Shown: positions 7,432-14,244 of the stretch, one piece after another
How positions within the stretch are numbered: the first letter of the stretch is position 1
How the letters are laid out: every line of letters starts with the position of its first letter
Assembly (NCBI RefSeq): GCF_003987095.1
Contig: NZ_PIQA01000001.1
Location: 496,001 to 560,000 of the forward strand
DNA from: Idiomarina piscisalsi
GTDB taxonomy: Bacteria; Pseudomonadota; Gammaproteobacteria; Enterobacterales; Alteromonadaceae
Reading direction: 5' to 3'
Length of the DNA stretch: 64,000 nt
Program-made: the position numbers and the translations under genes
The notes under the pieces: generated by a model
Database searches by the model: none
The model's input: only the letters and a program-made list of their open reading frames with translations
Told to the model about the DNA's origin: nothing

Positions 7432-8136
7432 CTAGCGCGCAAGGTCGTTGATAAACTGTTTTAACAAGTCTTGGTTAGGCTTAACGTTGTAGTAACTGAA
7501 GTGTGGCAAGCCCAACACCATGACATCACGGTTGTCCTCTGAAAATCGAAACCCTTTTAACCGGTAGTTGCCATGATTAGCTTCTTTAACAACCTTTGAT
7601 GAAGGTTCAATCGTATGCCTTTTTTGCTGCAGTAATTTAGTATACGCTGAACCGGCATTACCATTACCCACGGCAACAATAATTTTTGGTTTAACAATAC
7701 TCAGCATCTTTTCGTGAATGGACCAACATGTCTCGCTATCCTGCTTGTATTTAACGCCCTTCCCGTCATGACTCTGAAAAAATATCAAGTTGGTCATAAA
7801 AACCTGTCCCGGTTGATAACCCAGAAGCGCAGTAAATTCCTTAAGCCCCCGCTGATAACGCGTCAAACGCTCAACATCGCGATGGCGCAGCGTTCCATCA
7901 TCGTTAGTGCCACTGCGATGCTGCCAGGTCTGCTCATAACCGCTAACACTCTTTGCAAAGTGATTGTCTAATTCTTCACTAATGGGAGGCCCACTATCAC
8001 CGCCTGGGTTGTACCCCATTAAATAGACATCGCCACGTTTGAGTAACTCAGGTTTGCTATAAAAAATACCACCCGAACGCTCGGCTTCTACGCCAAGTTG
8101 TTCACGGCAAAACTGTGCGAGTTCTTGAGGTGTCAT
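7432..8136 (-). CDS. Uracil-DNA-glycosylase-fold protein
   Basis: A 234-residue protein whose layout resembles the uracil-DNA glycosylase superfamily: GYNPGGDSGP (residues 41-50) in the place of the catalytic motif 1 (G-x-N-P/A-G), TNLIFFQS in the middle strand, KPKIIVAVGN as the next strand, and LGLPHFSYYN (about 208-217) where the H-P-S loop normally lies. The usual catalytic Asp/Asn positions are uncertain, so the enzyme may act on another lesion or not be a glycosylase. Start supported by AAGGAG seven bases before ATG. It converges on the AAA pair and shares its 19-bp palindrome. Confidence 0.65.
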   Translation of the reverse strand: MTPQELAQFCREQLGVEAERSGGIFYSKPELLKRGDVYLMGYNPGGDSGPPISEELDNHFAKSVSGYEQTWQHRSGTNDDGTLRHRDVERLTRYQRGLKEFTALLGYQPGQVFMTNLIFFQSHDGKGVKYKQDSETCWSIHEKMLSIVKPKIIVAVGNGNAGSAYTKLLQQKRHTIEPSSKVVKEANHGNYRLKGFRFSEDNRDVMVLGLPHFSYYNVKPNQDLLKQFINDLAR

Positions 8137-8169
8137 CAGTGCGCTCCTTGCAAAATAGTAAAATTATTA

Positions 8170-8188
8170 TGCGACGTCAGATGTCGCA
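8170..8188. promoter_or_regulatory. 19-bp palindrome, site 2, upstream of the UDG-like gene
   Basis: TGCGACGTCAGATGTCGCA: one base different from site 1 at 4869-4887. It ends 33 bases before the UDG-like start (minus strand). Between site and start the minus strand reads TTTTACTATTTT, a possible -10 element, so a bound regulator would cover the -35 region. Confidence 0.6.
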
Positions 8189-8496
8189 GCGAATCGCTAA
8201 TCTAAGATTAATTATTAACATACAGCAAGAGGTAACAGTGGCTCAATACCCACAATTTAGACTTAGAGCCAATAACCCCCGAAATTCCTGCAATACCGGC
8301 GCAAATCGCAGAAAGCGAGCCCTACACCTTCGATTAATAGTAATTGTAGCGCGACACCGAGGCTGCTTATTAAGGCTTTACGTGCTTGCCGATTTGAAGA
8401 TGCTCCCAAAGGCCTGAGTATGCGATTATCAAGCAATGACGATCGCAAGAAGAGCACAATATTGGTGTATATTTACACCAGAACTGCGTAAGAAGG
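8189..8496. other. Intergenic stretch with decayed coding remnants
   Basis: No intact gene. One frame on the plus strand (about 8233-8330) reads LDLEPITPEIPAIPAQIAES and ends soon after in EPYTFD and two stops, but has no start; it looks like a scrap of a longer secreted-protein reading frame. A 64-codon frame on the minus strand has no family I know. Between 8390 and 8460 nothing can be assigned. Confidence 0.4.
8463..8480. promoter_or_regulatory. Palindromic operator of the ParD-like antitoxin
   Basis: TGGTGTA TATT TACACCA, 7-base perfect arms, 25 bases before the antitoxin ATG. Position and symmetry fit an autoregulatory site of a ribbon-helix-helix antitoxin. Confidence 0.55.
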
Positions 8497-8505
8497 GTGG
8501 ATATA

Positions 8506-8736
8506 ATGAGTAGACAAAGTATTACATTAACCGACAAAAATGATGCGTGGTTGCGCTACCAAGTAGAGGAAACCGGCGAATACAATACTAAAAGCAAGCT
8601 GATTAATGATTTAGTTCGCCAGGCACGACGCATTGAGGAAATTAACAAAAAGTTAGGAGCCTCTGAAAATAGTGGGCTTGTTGAGCAGTCACCTGAAGAC
8701 ATGCTTAAAGAGTTCAAATACCGAATAAAAAGATAA
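8506..8736 (+). CDS. ParD-like (CopG/RHH) antitoxin
   Basis: A 76-residue protein beginning MSRQSITLTDKNDAWLRYQV and continuing with SKLINDLVRQARR, the beta strand and two helices of a ParD-type ribbon-helix-helix DNA-binding domain, then an acidic tail (SPEDMLKEF) typical of toxin-binding antitoxin C-termini. ATG 8506 is preferred over GTG 8497 because AAGG lies upstream at a suitable distance. It is followed directly by a ParE-type frame that lacks a start codon and its C-terminus, so the pair is probably decayed and the antitoxin is an orphan. Confidence 0.85.
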   Translation: MSRQSITLTDKNDAWLRYQVEETGEYNTKSKLINDLVRQARRIEEINKKLGASENSGLVEQSPEDMLKEFKYRIKR

Positions 8737-8960
8737 CATTAAGTACTTACAAGCTTACAGCCAATGCCAAAGAGGATCTTTACCGTATTTATGAGTACGG
8801 TGTTACAACTTTTGGTAAACAGCAGGCAGATACTTATTTCGCCCATTTAACAGCTGCATTTGCAGATATTGCTGACACCGTCCCTGAATCAAAACTTGAG
8901 CAAGATGACGCTTTCAAAGATGCAACTATCCCCACTCCGCCAACTGCTGGATATCTTTAA
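8733..8960 (+). pseudogene. Decayed ParE-type toxin
   Basis: The frame overlapping the antitoxin stop reads TYKLTANAKEDLYRIYEYGV and then FGKQQADTYFAHL, clearly the first half of a ParE toxin (conserved K-L-T/S-x-x-A-x-x-D-L and the Q-A-x-x-Y helix). No ATG, GTG or TTG exists in the open frame from 8709; ATA at 8733 stands where ATG is expected. After about position 8880 the similarity ends and the frame runs into the 3' end of the opposing HNH gene before stopping at 8960. Loss of start and C-terminus argues that it is inactive; truncation coincides with the boundary of the next module. Confidence 0.7.
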
Positions 8961-10629
8961 TGCGGTCGCGTTGCAGCGCAAAGGCTTCGAATACGTCGTC
9001 GAAGCTTTGGTTGTTGTGGTGCAGGTTCGGTAGCGCCAGGTTAGCTTGCGTGAAAAACTCGCGGCGGTTGTTATGCCAGCCTTGTTGCCACCAATGCAGT
9101 ATGAGTTCGCGCGATGACATGAGCTTATCGCTACTTGGTAGACGGTCAGATTTGTTTGCGTTTACCGCTGTACGGGTGGGCAGTAAATTCCATAAGTCGT
9201 TATTCGGCCAGCGGGCAAACGGGAAGGCATGATCAACGGCATAATCGTCGGGCTTGATGTGCTTGCCGGACCAACAGCAGGCAATTTCGTCATTAGCGAG
9301 TAGCTCGTTAACCCGATTGCGAACTTGGTTGGTGCTGCGGGTATCGTCTATCCAGTCCAGTGCGTTCAGGTAATCGTTGCGGGTAAATTGTTGTCGGTTG
9401 ATGTCATAACTGTGCATCAACGCTGCCCACTCGTTCACCAGCGCCGGCTCTATCCAAACGCTAAAGCGGGTTAACGAGTCCCAAATGTGTTTAGGCACAT
9501 AAAAGGTGCCGAGTGAGGCTAAAAACGGCCGATCCAGGGTCAGGCCGGTTGTTGGCTTGGTGGTGCGATTCAGCTCAACCTCAAAAACGGCGGTATTGCT
9601 ACCAGGTAAGGTAGTGTAAGTAGCCGGATTCTTTTTAATGGTGGCGGCGATGTCTTTCAGTGTCTGGTACAGCGGTTGTGCCTGCTCTGCACTGGCATAG
9701 TGCGCGCCAATGTAATAATCAGCGGCCGTGGTATGTTGTAATAAGCCCCAACCCTGTGGCCGCACGAAGCCTAGCTTACTGCGGGCGTTGTTGTTTTGAT
9801 GCATGCCGTAATGGTCAACTAAAGGCTTATAAAGCTTCAGCCAATACAACGCCACCAACCCCATGGGCAGCGCGATGTGATCCTCGGTTTGATCTAATAC
9901 CGCACCGGGGTGCCCTTCGGCGATACGTAACAAGCTCCGCAGCAGCGCGATTTTGTAAGTAGAGGTCTTTTTGTCATTAACCACGATGTTGCGCAGCAGC
10001 GGAAAGGCGCCGGTGCCGTCATCGGGTAAGGTCAGTAGTACGGTTTGCCAGCTAACATTTCCACGACCAAGTTCGTCGGCTTGTTGTTCGGGTGTTAGTA
10101 GCTGATAGGTTAAGCCAAAACGACTGGCTAATTGCGCTAGTTCGTCGGCAGAGACCTCGTACATGGTGCGTTCGTCATGGCAGGCGCCGTGACGTAGCGA
10201 TATCACCAATTTACCGTTAGGTTTTAACAGGGAGCTTAACTTGCGCAGACTGCGTTCGCGCTGGGACGCCGGAATGTGCATCCAAACGGCGCTGAGCAAA
10301 ATGAGGTCAAATTTGGTTTGCAGTGCAAACACCTGGCTGAGGTCGGGCAGGCTGTCATTTAGCCAATGCACGGGTTTGCCGACGGTATAACCTTGCGCGA
10401 CTTCGCGAATGCCCTCAGCAGGTTCTACAGCCACCACATTTAAACCTTTGGCGGCCATAAAGCCGGCATCGCGCCCAGAGCCGGCACCTACATCCAGAAC
10501 CATGCCCTCTTTTGGTAATTGATCGAGCCAATCTTTATGCACTGACTCAGCGGATACGCTGTTGTAGTTGTCGGCCAGGGTTTCGGCGTTTTTGGAGTAG
10601 TAGGTGATGTTTTTATTGTTATATTTCAT
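8926..10629 (-). CDS. SAM-dependent methyltransferase fused to HNH endonuclease
   Basis: A 567-residue protein joining two enzymes. Residues about 1-200 form a class I methyltransferase: SAM-binding motif VLDVGAGSGRD (44-54), acidic VAVEPAE, and VWMHIPASQRERSL as in UbiE/TehB-type enzymes. The DNA-methyltransferase signature (N/D-P-P-Y/F) is absent. The middle is helical and unassigned. The C-terminal third has an HNH nuclease core: CCWSGKHI, then DHAFPFARW (about 464-472), NLLPT and NANKSDRLP, supplying His, Asn and Lys/His positions. It is 107 bases downstream of a WYL regulator in the same direction. A TTG at 10689 with GAGG six bases upstream is an alternative start adding 20 residues. 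Probably a defence nuclease; function inferred. Confidence 0.85.
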   Translation of the reverse strand: MKYNNKNITYYSKNAETLADNYNSVSAESVHKDWLDQLPKEGMVLDVGAGSGRDAGFMAAKGLNVVAVEPAEGIREVAQGYTVGKPVHWLNDSLPDLSQVFALQTKFDLILLSAVWMHIPASQRERSLRKLSSLLKPNGKLVISLRHGACHDERTMYEVSADELAQLASRFGLTYQLLTPEQQADELGRGNVSWQTVLLTLPDDGTGAFPLLRNIVVNDKKTSTYKIALLRSLLRIAEGHPGAVLDQTEDHIALPMGLVALYWLKLYKPLVDHYGMHQNNNARSKLGFVRPQGWGLLQHTTAADYYIGAHYASAEQAQPLYQTLKDIAATIKKNPATYTTLPGSNTAVFEVELNRTTKPTTGLTLDRPFLASLGTFYVPKHIWDSLTRFSVWIEPALVNEWAALMHSYDINRQQFTRNDYLNALDWIDDTRSTNQVRNRVNELLANDEIACCWSGKHIKPDDYAVDHAFPFARWPNNDLWNLLPTRTAVNANKSDRLPSSDKLMSSRELILHWWQQGWHNNRREFFTQANLALPNLHHNNQSFDDVFEAFALQRDRIKDIQQLAEWG

Positions 10630-10736
10630 GAGAAATAATGTGCTTGTTTTTTGCAAAACTGTAAAGGGACTGAGTCGTTTTAAATACAACTGTGCCTCAT
10701 AACAGCCCCTATCTTCCAGAACCGGAGCTTTGCATA

Positions 10737-11750
10737 TTAACGCCCGTAGAGTTTTAGAGTTTCTTCCAGCTCTTCAACAACGCTGTCACGCAATGCTTTG
10801 GGCTCCAGAACTTGTATTTGAGCCCCCATAGACTTCACCCACCAGTGCAGTTGCCAGGAGTCGACAACGGTTGCCACCAGTATATGAGTTTCGCCGTCGG
10901 CCGTTATTTGCTGGTCTTCACTAAGCGGTGTTTCCGTTAAGTGCATGGCTAAGTTGTCGTTAATGCGGGCTTTTAGTTTTAGCGTGTTGCCGTCAGAAAA
11001 CTGCAACGCACCCTTCTCTAAATAGCGTTTTAAGGTGAAGTTTTCAGGCGTTTTGGCGTGTTTATCTTCCCGAGGTACGGCCTCACGAATGCGATGCAAG
11101 GCAAACAATAACGGGTCGTCGTAAGGGTCAACACAAGCCACTAAATAGGTGCTGACGCCACGCTGAACTATAGCCAGCGGGTGTAAGGTGTAGTCTTTTA
11201 CTGTGTCGGGCTGTGAGCCGGGCTGATAACTCACGTCTACACACTGGTTATGCAGCAACGCCAGTTGTACGTTATTTAACACGTCGTCGCTAATTGCCGG
11301 TGCTTGTTGTTGCAATGTTGCCGGAACATAGGCCACTTTGCTTTGCCAGCTACCCAGCGACGCGCCCTGATGCAGTTTGGTGAGTTTGTCTTTTGCCTGG
11401 TTTAAGCGCGGCGCAATCGACTTAAGCACGGTATTGGGCACTAATGGCTTTAAGACTTTCTCAACCATGGTCAGCGACAGTGCTTCGGCGGCGGAAATGG
11501 CCGGCATATCGGCACCAGCGCCTTCCATCCAATGCCAACCGTAGGGTTTGCCCTTGTCGTTGCATTCTAGCGCGAATGACTGAGACAACTGGTCTAAGTC
11601 GCGTTCAACCTGCCGCTTAGACACCTCAAAGCCTTCGTCATTAAGCTGCTGGCAAATGTCTTTGGCTGTCATGCCGGGAGGTCGGGTCGGCAGCAGCTTT
11701 AGTAACTCCCACTGCCTTACCAGTGTTTGACGTGACCCTTGTGAAGACAT
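10737..11750 (-). CDS. HTH-WYL transcriptional regulator
   Basis: A 337-residue protein: N-terminal winged helix (LLKLLPTRPPGMTAKDICQQ, then VSKRQVERDLDQL as recognition helix), a middle helical part, and a WYL ligand-sensing domain around residues 150-230 (VSYQPG, LHPLAIVQRGVSTYLVAC, FALHRI), then a C-terminal extension. This is the architecture of WYL regulators such as BrxR/CapW, which repress phage-defence operons and respond to nucleotide signals. Start at 11750 supported by AAAGGAG seven bases upstream. It is first in the operon with the methyltransferase-HNH gene and is its likely regulator. Confidence 0.9.
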   Translation of the reverse strand: MSSQGSRQTLVRQWELLKLLPTRPPGMTAKDICQQLNDEGFEVSKRQVERDLDQLSQSFALECNDKGKPYGWHWMEGAGADMPAISAAEALSLTMVEKVLKPLVPNTVLKSIAPRLNQAKDKLTKLHQGASLGSWQSKVAYVPATLQQQAPAISDDVLNNVQLALLHNQCVDVSYQPGSQPDTVKDYTLHPLAIVQRGVSTYLVACVDPYDDPLLFALHRIREAVPREDKHAKTPENFTLKRYLEKGALQFSDGNTLKLKARINDNLAMHLTETPLSEDQQITADGETHILVATVVDSWQLHWWVKSMGAQIQVLEPKALRDSVVEELEETLKLYGR

Positions 11751-11870
11751 GGCAAGCTCCTTTTGCAATCCACTTATATAATATTCTCTTACATTAACAA
11801 ACCGTAAAGAATTTCACGAACTTTAAAAAAACGCTAAGCTTGTATCAGAATATCGTTAAAAAGCAGGCTT

Positions 11871-12479
11871 ATGAAAAAAATACTGAACTATTTCCTGAAA
11901 GGCTTGGCGATTTTACTGCCAATAGTCATTACCGTTTACCTCATTCGCTGGTTACTGGTCACCATTGAGCAATCGCTAAAGCCTGTTTGGATGGCGCTTG
12001 GTGGTGACGCTTACTATTTCCCAGGCCTCGCGTTTATAAGTTTTTTAGTACTTGCCCTACTTGTTGGCTTTAGTTCACGCTGGAGTCTGTTCAATTCTAT
12101 TTGGCAATTGCCGGGCAAACTTATGAACAAAATGCCGCTGCTACGCAGCTTATATGGCACAGTAAATGACGTATTTGAAATGATGTCTGGTAAAGACTTT
12201 GCCGATGAGTCCGTCGTGATGGTAACGCTGCCGAATAGTAATACGAAGCTTATAGGCATTGTAACCAAAAAGCCTGGCGCCAGTGATGACAAGTTATCGG
12301 AGATTCTCGAAGACGAGCAAGTTGCGGTCTTTTTACCGATGAGCTATAACGTTGGTGGCTACATGATCATGGTGCCAAAAGACTGTGTTGAATCACTCGA
12401 CATGAAGCCGGCGGAAGCCTTACAGCTAACCATTAGTGCGGGCATTGGTAAAAACCACAAAAAAAGCGACGCAAAATAA
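11871..12479 (+). CDS. DUF502 inner-membrane protein
   Basis: A 202-residue membrane protein with two hydrophobic segments (about residues 8-30 and 51-67) and a soluble C-terminal domain containing PLLRSLYGTVNDVFEM and VFLPMSYNVGGYMIMVPK, matching the DUF502 family. Function unknown; members are widespread in bacteria and plants. Start ATG directly after AAAAAGCAGG. It marks the return to core genes on the right side of the accessory region. Confidence 0.9.
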   Translation: MKKILNYFLKGLAILLPIVITVYLIRWLLVTIEQSLKPVWMALGGDAYYFPGLAFISFLVLALLVGFSSRWSLFNSIWQLPGKLMNKMPLLRSLYGTVNDVFEMMSGKDFADESVVMVTLPNSNTKLIGIVTKKPGASDDKLSEILEDEQVAVFLPMSYNVGGYMIMVPKDCVESLDMKPAEALQLTISAGIGKNHKKSDAK

Positions 12480-12520
12480 GACGCGCCGCTCATTGCATAC
12501 ATTGTTAAGAAAAAATAAAT

Positions 12521-12550
12521 ATGGAGGTAAAAGTATCAGGCTGCGTATAT
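12521..12550 (+). promoter_or_regulatory. Putative ECF-sigma promoter of the sigma/FecR operon
   Basis: ATGGAGG (12521-12527), then TGCGTATAT (12542-12550), start-to-start distance 21 bases. The same two blocks with identical spacing recur before the TonB receptor gene (14168-14197). The spacing between TGGAGG and CGTATA is 16 bases, the normal gap of ECF -35/-10 elements. An ACCTATAGGT palindrome follows at 12551-12560. Confidence 0.65.
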
Positions 12551-12592
12551 ACCTATAGGTTACATGTTTCGTGAATAAGGCAGCACGTCATT

Positions 12593-13171
12593 TTGTTTAA
12601 ATCTAAAGCAACATTTTCACCAACAGCAAGTAATAGACTCATTGAGCGACTTATCAGTGAGTACGATATTACACTGCGCCGTTTTGTTCGAGTAAGGACG
12701 GGGAAGTTTGAAGAATATGATGACGTAATGCAGGAAATTTATGTGAAACTCAGTCAAGTTTCAGACCTTCACAAACGCCTGTCTGGCAGAATGTCGACAG
12801 TAAAAAACTACCTACTACAAATTGCTAATCACGTCATTATTGATAGAGCTCGTCGGAGTGCTTCACGATGCGCCTCGGCTCACATCTCTCAAGTTGAAGA
12901 GCTCCACTTTACTGACTTAACCTCACCTGAACGCGCTTATACCAATAAAGATATTTTAGAACGTATCGAACTGGCATTAAGCAGCCTTAAGCACGAACAC
13001 AAGCGCGCATTTTTACTGAACCGAATTAACGGAATGAGTTACAGAGAAATAAGTGACCAAATGGATGTTTCAGTCAGCACTGTTGAAAAATATATTTCTT
13101 CTGCATTACACGAAATAAGGAAAGCAACTAAAGGACTTGAACCAGTAAATAGTGAGAGTTTTTATGAGTAG
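12593..13171 (+). CDS. ECF RNA polymerase sigma factor (FecI-like)
   Basis: A 192-residue sigma factor. Region 2 is visible as EYDDVMQEIYVKL near residues 42-54, and region 4 as RAFLLNRINGMSYREISDQM with the recognition helix VSVSTVEKYISSAL near 160-175. Overlap with the following FecR-type gene and the TonB receptor beyond place it in the FecI group, which transcribes its partner receptor on signal from the outer membrane. The start is TTG at 12593; no ATG fits, and AAGG lies about 12 bases upstream. Repeated promoter blocks suggest it drives its own operon and the receptor. Confidence 0.88.
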   Translation: MFKSKATFSPTASNRLIERLISEYDITLRRFVRVRTGKFEEYDDVMQEIYVKLSQVSDLHKRLSGRMSTVKNYLLQIANHVIIDRARRSASRCASAHISQVEELHFTDLTSPERAYTNKDILERIELALSSLKHEHKRAFLLNRINGMSYREISDQMDVSVSTVEKYISSALHEIRKATKGLEPVNSESFYE

Positions 13172-14168
13172 GGACAATCAGTTGCAGAGACAAGCGGCCT
13201 ACTATGTCACACGACTATTCTCCGGTGAACTGACAGCCGACGAGGAGCGGGAAATACAGAATTGGCGTAAAGAAAGTGCCTCTCATGAACGAGAGTTCAA
13301 TGCCATGTTAACGATTTGGCAACGCAGTGAAACGGTATATCGTTCAGTTAATCGAGCATCGATTGTAAAACGAGCCTTCGCTTTAGCTGCCTCCATTGTG
13401 CTAACCAGTATCACCGTATATTTACTAGTAAATGCCCTTCCGGCTTTTTTACCTGCTTCTCAGAACGTTCAACCTGACCAGCTTGTGAAAAACGAACGTC
13501 ACAATGAGGTCATAATGCGTCAACCTTTTCGGTCGAGTATCGGTGAAATTCGTAAGATTGAATTACCGGATGGATCAACAGTTACTTTAAATACAGATAG
13601 CGATATCTTTGTTACGTTAACCAATGAGAAACGCCTGGTTAAACTACGCCGTGGAGAAGTCTTTTTTAATATTCAGAAAGAACAATCCAGACCGTTCATT
13701 ATAGACACTGGAGAACAAAAAGTGACGGTGCTGGGCACGCGCTTTACCGTTCGTAAAAACGCTGCAGAAGACGCGGTAAAAGTATCTGTCATAGAGGGAG
13801 TGGTTGAATTTGAGACCTTACAGACCGACAGCAAACACCAAACCCAGTTATTAACATCAGGCGATATCGCAACTTACCAAAACCAAACCAAAAAAATCTC
13901 ATTGACTCGCTTAAGCACCAGAAGCATACAACCGGGATGGATTCAGGGAGTTCTTCGGTTTGACAATACGCCGTTACCCGAGGTCATAGCGGAATTAAAC
14001 CGGTATCGCTCGACAAAAATTAAAATAGCTTTTACTCAACAGGAACAACTCCGCATAAGCGGCGTATTTCACCTGCATAACAGCGATAGTGTTTTAAATG
14101 CCATAACAGCAACTCTCCCCGTTAAAATTCGTAAAACTGAAAACTCTATTGAGCTTTTAAAAAAATAA
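13164..14168 (+). CDS. FecR-family anti-sigma regulator
   Basis: A 334-residue inner-membrane protein. The cytoplasmic N-terminus has the FecR-type DUF4880 pattern (AAYYVTRLFSGELTADEERE, with a W about residue 34-35), which binds the sigma factor. One membrane segment follows (about residues 72-98), then the periplasmic FecR domain with LPDGSTVTLNTDS, VKLRRGEVFFNI and VLGTRFTVR, and a C-terminal STN-like part (ELNRYRSTKIKIA). Start at the ATG that overlaps the sigma stop by eight bases, indicating translational coupling. It relays the receptor signal to the sigma factor. Confidence 0.9.
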   Translation: MSRDNQLQRQAAYYVTRLFSGELTADEEREIQNWRKESASHEREFNAMLTIWQRSETVYRSVNRASIVKRAFALAASIVLTSITVYLLVNALPAFLPASQNVQPDQLVKNERHNEVIMRQPFRSSIGEIRKIELPDGSTVTLNTDSDIFVTLTNEKRLVKLRRGEVFFNIQKEQSRPFIIDTGEQKVTVLGTRFTVRKNAAEDAVKVSVIEGVVEFETLQTDSKHQTQLLTSGDIATYQNQTKKISLTRLSTRSIQPGWIQGVLRFDNTPLPEVIAELNRYRSTKIKIAFTQQEQLRISGVFHLHNSDSVLNAITATLPVKIRKTENSIELLKK

Positions 14169-14197
14169 TGGAGGACATTTAAGTTCAGTGCGTATAT
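14168..14197 (+). promoter_or_regulatory. Putative ECF-sigma promoter of the TonB receptor gene
   Basis: ATGGAGG (14168-14174) and TGCGTATAT (14189-14197), same blocks and same spacing as 12521-12550. It begins on the last base of the FecR stop codon and lies about 48 bases before the receptor start. TTCCTTTAAGGAA follows, again a small palindrome in the same place as in the first copy. Confidence 0.65.
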
Positions 14198-14244
14198 TCC
14201 TTTAAGGAAGCAGTAAACCTTCAATAAATAAAAGGTACTGATTT

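Noticed and set aside
8263-8457. 64-codon minus-strand ORF as a gene
   Set aside because: No ribosome-binding site, no known family, and it overlaps other decayed frames.
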